Shown one piece after another: positions 56,001-64,000 of a DNA stretch of 64,000 nucleotides. The translations under genes were made by a program, and so were the position numbers. How positions within the stretch are numbered: position 1 is the first letter of the stretch; the number at the start of each line of letters is the position of its first letter. The notes below the pieces were generated by a model that saw only the letters and a program-made list of their open reading frames with translations, searched no databases and had not been told where the DNA came from. Source of the DNA: Acanthochromis polyacanthus (lineage: Eukaryota > Chordata > Actinopteri > Pomacentridae); contig NC_067130.1 in assembly GCF_021347895.1 (NCBI RefSeq), positions 30,773,817 through 30,837,816 of the forward strand, given 5' to 3'.

Positions 56001-59000
56001 TTTCAGAATTTGCCTGTTAACTGCATACCATAAGATTACAGGGGGAAAAGTTCTTAATTTACGTGTTAATATAGCCTGTAAATTTCAGATCCACATTAGA
56101 AATCTTTTTTGCAAATGCGGATTTTCTTCCAACTTTGACGATTAAATTACACATTTTTTTTATTTGTGAATTTAAATCAGCAAAAATATCATTTAATAGA
56201 TTTTTTTGCTGCTATTTTCACCATTTAAATCAAAGAAAAAGTATTAATTTTCATCTTACCTTTGCCTGTAAATTGTAGATCCACATTTAAAGTTTTTTTA
56301 ATTTTTACAAGTGTGATTTTTTTTTCTTTATTAAAATTTGAGAGTTAAATTACACTATTTTGAATGAATTTAAATCAATCAGCAAACTTATTATGTAACA
56401 GATAATTGCTCTTATTTTTGCAATTTAAATCAAAGTATTAATTTACATCTTAAATTTGCCTATAAAATTTGCAGATCCACATCAAGCCAGTTTTTTAATC
56501 ATTGCAGATTTTTTTATTTCCCCCAAATTTGACTGTTAAGTTATACAATTTTTAGTGAATTTAAATCCACAAAAATATCATTATTTAACAGATTTTTGCT
56601 GCCATTTTCACCATTTAAATCAAAGAAAAAAATATTAGTTTAAATGTTAATTTTGCCTGTAAATTGCAGATTCACATTCAAAAGTCAGTTTTTTTTCTTT
56701 TTCAACATTTGACAGTTAAATTACACTATTTTAATGAATTTAAATCAGCAAGAATATTATCATGTAGCAGATAACTGCTGCCATTAGCACCATTTTAAGA
56801 GTTTTTGAACGTTCCACTGTTTTATTTTGTTCCAGAGATGCTTGCTTTTACCATTTTTGACAGATTCTAGCAATGTATTAATCTTCTCAGATACTGCATG
56901 GTTTACTTTTGTAGTGATGTTTTTTTGCCTATATTAAAATTGCTTAATTGGTAGAAAACCTCATTTTATGTCTTGTTACGTTTCATACAATCGTTGTTTT
57001 TTCCTGAGCAGTATCTGGCCCAGTAGTGTGCTTTTCTTAGCCTTGTGTTAAATGTCAGACTATCGCAGTGAGTGGAGACGTCCTTTTTCTGACTTGTGCA
57101 CAAAAATCGTTGGTGCAGATCTTCAGTCATGTGTTCAGTTCCAGGCCCGAAGCTCTTCAGGTCCAAATCAGTGTGTGTTGTTTCTCTCTAGAGGAGCGGC
57201 TGACCCACTTTAAACTATTTCCTTCATGATGGCAATACAGTGACTGATTTTTAAAAGGCGTCTTCCATCCTTGTAGAGAACACAAATCTGATGTAAACCT
57301 GCAGTTTTAAAAAAAAAATACTTTAGCAGGAGAAATGTTTTTTTTTTTTTTTTTTTTTAAATGAAAAGTATTTGACCTCCCAGCAGCAGTGATTCAGCCA
57401 GAGCTGTGACCTCTCCCAGGCTTCTATCACAGCTCTGCGCTCCATTTATGCACCTGGACAGACACTCAGTCCAGACTAAAGCAAGCGCCAAGGTCAAACT
57501 GTGTTATTTTAGGAGCTGGAGTCGTCGCTGCCTCCAGTACGACACACTAGTACAGACTGCTGTAAAAACTGGGCACACTACACTCTTATAAGAAACTGTG
57601 GAAATGGGGGGAATAAATATTTGCTTTGTTTCTCATTTCGTTTTTTGACTCTTTGTGAAGGAAACCTTGAAAAATCCAACTTAATTTACCTCAGAAAAGG
57701 CCTCAGAGGGTCTTAAATTCAAGCTACAGATGCAGTAAATATTTAATTTTTCCTGTCAGAGGTAGTAAAGTCAGATGTATTGTTTTGTGTCTGATTGCAG
57801 GCTGTTTGAATGTTTCATGCTTCAAGTGGGATTGTTCTGGCCATTTCTGTGTATGTAGGAGACCCTTTAGTGCTTTTTTTGTGGAGTTTTAACCTCCATT
57901 TTCAGACTTGCAGCCAATGCTGATGCGACTGCTGACTCCAGTAGACAGGAACTCATCATCAGACGCTGCTGATTTTAGCAAAATCCTCAAATGAATCATC
58001 GGTTATACCATCATTTGTTTTCTACCACTTGTCCAGATTGTTAATGTATTTACTGGGAAGTCCTGGAGAAATGTGTCCATACCAGCGTAATATCCTTTCA
58101 TCCTTTAGCCAATATGAAAACTGTATTAAAGTGGCTTTGAGGTGGTGTTAATCTTTAGAATTTAATTTGTTGAAACCATCACAAGCAGTTTTTATTGCAG
58201 TTTTTTTGTTCAAGGAGTCAATAATTAGTAACCTGACTAAGCCTTATCAGGTGACTCAAGGTTTTGTTTGGTCGACAGAACATCAGAAAATATTAAACTG
58301 CTCACTGCACGTTCCATTGTTTAAATCTCTTTAGTCCAAACAGTATTTCAGAACTGAAAGATGCTTAATTTACAAGTCAGTTATTTTTCTTTTCTTCTTT
58401 TGACCTAAATGTTGTTGATCTGCCATTCAGTTATGTTTCTGTGTCTCTGGAACCATAGACAAAAAGCTACTAGTCCCATCTTTTTATCAAACCAAAATTC
58501 ATAATTATGATTAAAATATTGGAAACATTACTTCACTACTTCCTTTGTTTCTTCTTTGGAAAACGTTCAATGCACTAAACCCTAAACAGTTAAACGTTTT
58601 CAGAACACACTCAGTTCTTTGCTAAATACTGCTGCTGCTGCATAATCTTCAGTTGCGTGTCTTTGTGTAAAAACAACGTTCAGCTTTCTTCAGTTTCCCA
58701 GTTTTAAAGAGTTGTTAAGTTGCAGATTTTCCAGAACAAATCGTGACTCGCCTAGCTAGACTTTGGTGCAAGTTTTTTCACATATCTGGTTGTTGTTGAT
58801 AGTTGTGCAAAAAGCTGCTCAGGAGGCAAGAAGATTTGGTGTGTAAATCCAAAATGCTGGGCTCCTCTGAGTGCAAGACGGTGCTGTTTGGCTTGAAATT
58901 ACTGCACTGCAGGGAACCCTTTTAAGACTAAACAAAAAGCAAATTACAGTTGAAGCAGTAAATGATTATTATGTGAACATTTAGAGCTGTAATCACTTCA

Positions 59001-59161
59001 GTTTTACCTCATGTGCCCTGTGTGTTCGTCTTCTCTTGCAGGTACTAAGACAGAATGTGAAGCCAGTCAGTTTCAGTGTGGAAACGGCCGCTGCATCCCG
59101 TCCGTGTGGCAGTGTGACGGAGACGAGGACTGCACCGACGGCAGCGACGAGAACTCGTGTG
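43936..59161 (+). CDS. vldlr: Very low density lipoprotein receptor, first two coding exons (3' part outside the window)
   Basis: VLDLR is a cell-surface LDL-receptor-family protein that takes up apoE-rich lipoproteins and transmits Reelin signals (known for the family). Exons seen: 43,936-44,005 (signal peptide) and 59,042-59,161 (first LDL-receptor class A repeat). They join in phase 1 across a 15-kb intron, and the second exon also ends in phase 1, the usual module phase of this family. The module text [20 protein letters not shown] fits VLDLR best; ApoER2 (lrp8) is the main alternative. The remaining ~17 exons (ligand repeats, EGF, propeller, membrane segment, NPxY tail) must lie to the right. 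Confidence 0.85.
44040..45770 (+). repeat. Diverged tandem array at the start of vldlr intron 1 (about 210-245 bp units, 7-8 copies)
   Basis: Each unit holds GGAGTCACAGTGGTTGGG-like text, then AACGCTCC, GAGGTTAGCTAACGCGAACC, GAGCTTGTACACCTGTCTC, GGCTGCTCCTTGAAG, GATGACCGTGCT, CAGTTTCTGGACAAA, GAAATGGCATCTTTTTGTG, ACTCATGTTCTGCTTTTATA and TTTATTTATTAATTTGGTTA. The GCTAAC...GAACC anchor recurs near 44,090, 44,327, 44,573, 44,797, 45,172, 45,376 and 45,607, with a partial unit near 44,990. The first units are most alike and later ones more diverged. Confidence 0.9.
45771..50680 (+). other. vldlr intron 1, middle part
   Basis: No exon was found. Possible regulatory spots: a cluster of homeodomain cores at about 46,206-46,330 (CTCTAATTAGTAGC, AAGTTAATCA, GATTAATCAC) and a palindromic TCF/LEF-type site CTTTGATCAAAA at 48,160-48,171. 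A 12-G run lies at about 47,568-47,579. The frames at 48,458-48,892 and 48,838-49,140 have no recognisable domain and no splice context. Confidence 0.35.
50683..50850 (-). mobile_element. Mariner-like element end, fragment
   Basis: AAGGTGTGGCCATAAAATAA followed by TGGGACTGGTGCTG resembles a mariner terminal repeat. On the minus strand the adjacent text reads as a decayed transposase C-terminus ending at a stop (TTTCTTCATTAAAACTGG). Only this end was recognised; the other end was not found. Confidence 0.4.
52205..52717. mobile_element. piggyBac-like MITE, copy 2
   Basis: The left end CCCTCATGGCGTCCTG and the right end GAGGACAACAGGAGGG are imperfect inverted repeats. The element is flanked by GTAA (left, decayed) and TTAA (52,718-52,721). 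The body matches copy 1 at 700-1,239 nearly throughout. A perfect-looking hairpin lies at about 52,349-52,429 with ~37-base arms (AAGAACATTCACATAAAAAT and its complement at the ends). Confidence 0.75.
52742..53108. mobile_element. piggyBac-like MITE, copy 3 (5'-truncated, directly adjacent)
   Basis: It starts within the hairpin region (AGAACATTCTCATAAAAATC) and runs to GAGGACAACAAGAGGG, followed by TTAA at 53,109-53,112. The hairpin's right arm is expanded by a T-rich insertion (about 52,811-52,835). Confidence 0.7.
53115..55985 (+). other. vldlr intron 1, nothing recognised
   Basis: No exon or repeat was supported. The frame at 54,817-55,176 has no domain and poor splice context. Confidence 0.35.
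55990..56790. repeat. About 193-bp tandem satellite, four units
   Basis: GCCTGTAAATTNCAGATCCACAT or close variants start near 56,074, 56,264, 56,458 and 56,655. Each unit also has a TTGACNGTTAAATTACAC-like phrase, GAATTTAAATCAGCAAAA, and TTTTCACCATTTAAATCAAA. It is related in character to the AT-rich family of sh3bp2 intron 1. Confidence 0.85.
56791..59041 (+). other. vldlr intron 1, end part
   Basis: No further exon. A poly-T run is at about 57,340-57,358. The intron ends CTTCTCTTGCAG at 59,041. Confidence 0.4.
59042..59161 (+). CDS. vldlr: vldlr exon 2: first LDL-receptor class A repeat
   Basis: Encodes a complete ~39-residue module with six cysteines (TEC, FQC, GRC, WQC, EDC, NSC) and the calcium-binding acidic set [15 protein letters not shown]. 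Such modules bind lipoprotein ligands and Reelin. The donor is TGTG|GTGAGG. The + strand open frame that runs on to 59,307 is only read-through into the intron. Confidence 0.92.
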
Positions 59162-62043
59162 GTGAGGAAACGAACACAGTCACACAGAAAAGACAGAATG
59201 AATGCCTGTATGGAAGAGCAGTGGATGCACATGTAGGAGTAAAACACCGTAATAATGAGCAAGACTGCCAGAAATGTGTTGGTGTTCAGTTAAGCTCTTT
59301 CCTGTAGCAACTTCTACAAGCCATAAATACACTGTTTAGAACATTTAAGGGAATGCTTCAGTCTTGCATGATTTTGTTTTCAATAAATTGCACAGTGTAC
59401 ATCAATGATTGGACAGTGGAAAACAAAATGATTAACCCCCTGAGAGCAGGATTCACAGTCCCTTACACTTTCGTTTTGAGCAGTATGAATAATGAAAAAG
59501 GCAGCTAGCACCATTTTCCAACGGTTACTCAGCGTTGTTACTAGTTGCAAAAAAACTCATTTCCACCCCCCACACTCTTATTTTGGTAAAGCACTTCCAC
59601 AACTGTATCTCCAACTTGCATGCTGATAAATGGTTGTCTTTACAAAACCTACTTTTGTTTTAGTGTAGAGATTGTCAGTGATTTGAGACTTTAAATTTGT
59701 AAAATACTTTAATCTGAAAATACATTTATTTTGTCACAACTCTTTATCTAAGATCAATCCTATAAGCTGGTCAGGATAAATTCATCACTTAATGCACTTC
59801 TGCTCATTTATAGATGCTACTATTTACAGATGTTCCCTGAACGCCTCACATGCAGGCTAAGCTAAATGCTAGCTCAAAGGCTGCAGTTCACTCGGACAGC
59901 TGTTACACCAAAAATGAGTTGGAAAAGAGTGAATTAACTCATCCTACTGTCAGATTTAACCAACTTAAAACTGATTTTTATCTAACGTGCCTATGAGTGG
60001 ACCACGTTTTAAACTTCAGTACCACAGTCGATCATGTTCGCTTGATTGGAGGAAGCCAAAATTGTGATTGCTGTTGATGCTAGTTTCACTTTTTTTCGCC
60101 CTAGCACTGTGTTAGCCATCATGATTGAGTGTAGTGAGCTACTTTTTCTGTTTAACTGGCTCAGTGGAGATCTTCCTGCCTGCAGTTTTTATCATCAGGT
60201 GTGTCTGAGTCAGATTCCGTCTCCACATTTTTCTTTTTTGCAAAATCCGCTATGGATCGTTTCATCTTCGGAACACCGTAATGATAAAACTGATTGTTTC
60301 TGAGCCAGTGAAGAAGAAAAAGAATAACTTTCAACCATGATATCTAACACAGCAGCTACCTGTAATGACTGGAGCGTCTCCAGATCCACCTTGTGATCAT
60401 CATACACTCACACAACCGCAACTGCATGACATTTGAACTTGCACACCCTCAAAAAACAGTCACATATGGCAATTTTTGTCGCAGTCTGTAGCCCTATTAC
60501 CAAGGATGGCACATTTAATGAAAAGTCTGCTCAGCACTACAGTAACTAAACAGGACAAAGCATGTTGTGCTTCATTTCTGCTGCTGTTGAGATTTTTCTT
60601 TTAGAAAAGGTTCAACAACATCAGTGTCACTAATTAATAAGGAGGTTGATTGTATTTCAGAAACCTCTCAGATGTGTCTTGTTCATGGAGCCCAAGGTTG
60701 TTCATTTTGTCCTTACGGTCGTGTTGCTGTTTGTAATTAAATTTGGGGTCGCTTAAGCAACATTGTCAGTGAGAGGTAAATGCTTTCCAAATGCTGCTCA
60801 CCATAACAAAGGGAATGCAGTCTGTACTTTAAGTCTCTGCTTTCAAACACAAGTCACCAGACCTTTGATTGCCATTGAAAAGTGGTTTCTCTTTGCCACA
60901 CACATCGTTTCTGTTTTGTACGTGTATTCCACTAAAAATAAGGCCAGCTATAATCTTTATGCCACTTTTTTATGTCAACAAATCTCACAAAGAGATCAGA
61001 ACCAATAGATTCTGTCAATAACCTTTATCTATCTCATACTCCATTGTTATCTGGAAACAAATCTTTAAGCCAGATTGCTGCACTAGGTGGTGTGCTCATG
61101 CATTATCGTGAACACACGCTGTATTGTGACTTAATCCCACGTGTGTCATCCTGCTGATGGAAATACTCTCCAGTTCTCCAAACGTCCATTTAATTTGCTT
61201 TAATGGCCGCACAGTAAAGCCAATGGTTCAGTCGGTACAGCACAGACCCGTGAAAAATACATCCAAATGAAAAAAGACATCAAATACTGTGTGCACAACA
61301 AAGCAGTCTAGACTATGAGGGAGTGATAGGCGGATATGCCAGGGAGGTGGTGAGGATAAAACCGTTTTAGAATCGGTTTCCTGGACAGCAGTGATGTATA
61401 ACGTCTCCTAGAGAGTAGCCACTGGAACAGGTGGGGAGTTGGGTGGGTGGCATATGAAATTATTTCCCTTTCTACAGTTCTTTGTTGGTTTAGGAATGAT
61501 GTTTATGCAAGTAGAAAATTACAATTATCTCCCTCAAAATGGATAGCTTATACCCATTTCATATAACTGGCTACAGCTCTCATCCATTTGAGGTAATCAC
61601 AGGACATATTTGTGAGCTGTTTAAAGAGTTGCAAAGCCATGTGTATGTACAGAAAGGGTGGAAAAGTCACAGTATAGAGAAACGAACTAATACACTTTTG
61701 GTTTATTCGTGGGATTCTCTAGCAGTAAGAATCACAACCCAAATTAGTCTGTGCTGCTGTTCTGTGTGATCAGTTGCCATTTCAGTTTCTTCTCTACTGT
61801 AGCTGGACTGGTAGTGTGTTTTGTTTACTGTTTATGTGGCCTTTGGTGCAGCGTGGGCGACCGTATGACAATCCGTCTTGGTTGCAATTAAGCGCATTTC
61901 CCTGCCAAAGTGAACAATATGGAAATGAAGCTGGAAACTTAGTCTGAGTTGTATCTTTAAAGGTCGCCTCGCAGGGTGCCAGATTAACATTTTACACTGG
62001 TGCCCTTACAATTATTTTATGATTCTTTGGTGTTGAATTTTGT

Positions 62044-62078
<35 letters not shown>

Positions 62079-62690
62079 CCAAGACATGTAAGAGTAAAAT
62101 GTTTGGGCTCCATCTCCTTAACAGCAGATTCGTTATTTGCAAAAACAGATGCCACTAGCTGTTAAGCAGTAAGACGTTGAAGTACTTCAGCTAGAGATTA
62201 ATATTAATGCTTGGTTTCACAGTGTGTATTCCAATTCCCAGACTACCATACTATAAAGTGTACCATACATCAAATACTATATGCAAAAAGAAAAATACAG
62301 GATGTCTTACTACACATGGCCTCATTTTGCAGTGTGCAATCCGACACGCTTTTCTGGACATTCTGACCCACAATCCAACTAAAATACATCATACGTGTCT
62401 GGCTCAGTGAGAAGCTTGAGCCGCAGACTGTGACGGATACATGAGCAAGATGGTCAAAGCTTAAGGCGCAATATTATGATGTAGCGTGTCCCAGTTGTAT
62501 GACTACTGCCTGCAACGATATCTACTAGCTGCAGCATGTACTGAAAATAAAATGGTAAGAAAGCCTTTATTAATCCAACAGCAGGGAAATTTTACTGTTA
62601 AAGCAGCAAATATAGTACAAAACATAAATACATCAGTCACAAAACGACAAAGAAATATCAATTACTGTTGATATTGTACAGATTCTTCCA
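59162..62690 (+). other. vldlr intron 2, no exon seen
   Basis: A 29-base poly-T run lies at 62,046-62,074. No class A repeat exon (six-cysteine pattern) was found in any + frame, so intron 2 continues at least to the window end. Confidence 0.45.
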
Positions 62691-62692
62691 TA

Positions 62693-63266
62693 CCGGGCTT
62701 TGCAAAAGTTCTGTTACACGGTTTCATGATCTTTAGAGACGTTTACATGTCGGAGTGAAAAATTCCATTAAATAAACTGAAAGTTCTACCTTATAGGCAG
62801 GTGTCCTTAATACAATTTTTTTCTCTGGTGAAGTTGTATCAAGATGGAAGTCAAAAGAGTTGAGATATCTGCTCTCCTTCATGCTGGCCACAACAAGTCT
62901 GACAGAGCCAAGCAGCTGAACATCAGCCGGATGACCGTCCACAGAGTCGCGGAGAGGCTGAAGAATGGTGAAGATCTTTCAGTGATCTTTCAAGAATGGT
63001 GAAGACCTGAAAGATCTTCACCATTCTTTAGCCTCTCCGCGACTCTGTGGACGGTCATCTGGCTGATGTTCAGCACGAAGGAGAGCAGATATCTCAACTC
63101 TTTTGACTTCCATCTTGATACAACTTCACCGGAGAAAAAAATTGTATTAAGGACACCTGCCTATGAGGTAGAACTTTCAGTTTATTCAATGGAATTTTTC
63201 ACTCCGACATGTAAACGTGTCTAAAGATCATGAAGCAGAGTGTAACAGAACTTTTGCAAAGCCCGG
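62693..63266. mobile_element. Foldback Tc1/mariner-like element with opposed transposase N-termini
   Basis: Two long inverted arms (about 62,693-62,982 and 63,007-63,266) are separated by 24 bases, and TA flanks both ends (62,691-62,692 and 63,267-63,268). Each arm runs from a terminal CCGGGCTTTGCAAAAGTTCT into the start of a transposase gene. On the + strand the left arm, from the ATG at about 62,844, reads MEVKRVEISALLHAGHNKSD, then RAKQLNISRMTVHRVAERLK: a helix-turn-helix DNA-binding domain without the catalytic part. The right arm lacks about 30 bases within this region, probably lost between short GCT repeats. No full transposase can be made. Confidence 0.85.
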
Positions 63267-63756
63267 TATGTAGAAAATATTAATATTGCACATAATCCAT
63301 GTGAAGTAACGACATGTCACGGGATTGTCGGGCACATTCTTGTGCATTTGAATCATTTATATTGCACAGAGACTTTTATTTAAATGTACAAAATATTCAT
63401 AGTGCAACCGGTTTACTGTTGCACAAGAAAAGTATGTGATCTGGAATGCAGACAGCGTTACTCAGTGCATCGTTGTTATTCAGAAATGATGATAGATGAA
63501 TGCAGTTGGCTGTGACAGCCTGTGGCCTGGAATAATTTAATTCCATTTTTGACTAGATGCGGAGACTTGGCAGATGACAAATTTCAACAACAAAATCATG
63601 TATTTAAGGCATTAAGTTTGTGGAAACTCATCTTTGTTGGAGTGCTAGCATTCAGTTTATTGTGAAGAAAATTGAGTTTATTTGTAGTAAAATGTGTGAA
63701 GGGGAAAAACATTTCCAGGCCTTGCAATGAATTGAACAAAAGCAAAAAATAAATCT

Positions 63757-64000
63757 ATATTTATTACTCTGACAAGGAATGTGACAAAGTTATGTGACGA
63801 TGGCGACGTACATTTGTCTGTCCGTCTGTTATTCTGTCTGTGTGCAACATTACTCAAAAATGGAGAAACGGATTTGGATGAAATTTTCAGGGAAGGTCAG
63901 AAGTGACGCAAGGACCAAGTTATTAGATTTTGGCAGTGATGCAGCTTATAGTCTAGATCCATAGATTTGTTCAAGATTTGTATCATTGTGAGATAGTGTC
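63757..64000 (+). repeat. Dispersed fish repeat, cut by the window end
   Basis: TCTGACAAGGAATGTGACAA, GTCTGTCCGTCTGTTATTCT, AACATTACTCAAAAATGGAG and GATTTGGATGAAATTTTCAG, in order, resemble a widely dispersed repeat in fish. It is recognised by general familiarity; no second copy lies in the window. Confidence 0.45.

Noticed and set aside
62733..62942. Minus-strand open frame in the foldback element
   Set aside because: Antisense to the transposase N-terminus of the left arm.

Overview
The window looks like nuclear DNA of a teleost fish, probably a spiny-rayed one (an inference). Coding exons are short and sparse, introns are long and AT-rich with GT...AG junctions, and the DNA is full of fish-type repeats: Tc1/mariner and piggyBac-like elements, an L2/CR1-like LINE with an ATTTC tail, and diverged satellites. 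No operons, CRISPR arrays, tRNAs or rRNAs were seen.

Two host genes can be read, both on the + strand. The first is sh3bp2 (SH3-domain binding protein 2), an adaptor with an N-terminal PH domain, an acidic tyrosine-containing stretch, a long proline-rich middle and a C-terminal SH2 domain. Twelve coding exons from 20,791 to 30,494 join without a frame break into 576 codons plus stop. Two upstream open exons, at 4,366-4,469 and 19,328-19,428, both end in the same splice phase. Each could join in frame to the PH exon, which suggests two alternative promoters giving different N-termini. The second gene is vldlr (very low density lipoprotein receptor). Only its signal-peptide exon (43,936-44,005) and first LDL-receptor class A exon (59,042-59,161) lie in the window; the rest is beyond the right edge.

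Layout: 0-3.6 kb holds a piggyBac-like MITE and an AACGTTC-rich diverged repeat. 3.9-4.5 kb is a GC-rich, CCAAT-box promoter-like stretch with candidate exon 1A. 4.5-20.8 kb is a long first intron with an intact Tc1 transposon (9.42-11.05 kb), a 375-bp MITE, a duplicated 0.5-kb segment, AT-rich satellite and candidate exon 1B. 20.8-30.5 kb is the body of sh3bp2. 29.8-40.9 kb is dominated by a roughly 105-bp satellite that surrounds the last sh3bp2 exon and flips orientation near 35.5 kb. It is interrupted by a 5'-truncated LINE (32.5-34.9 kb, minus strand) and a decayed Tc1-like transposase (39.8-40.2 kb). 43.5-44.0 kb is the CpG-rich start of vldlr. 44.0-45.8 kb is a diverged ~230-bp tandem array at the start of vldlr intron 1. 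The rest is vldlr intron 1 and 2 sequence with MITEs, a 193-bp satellite and a foldback element carrying two opposed copies of a transposase N-terminus (62.7-63.3 kb).

The points most worth a second look are the paired alternative first exons of sh3bp2, the inverted satellite domain around its last exon, the exon-adjacent array in vldlr, the intact Tc1 copy and the foldback element.
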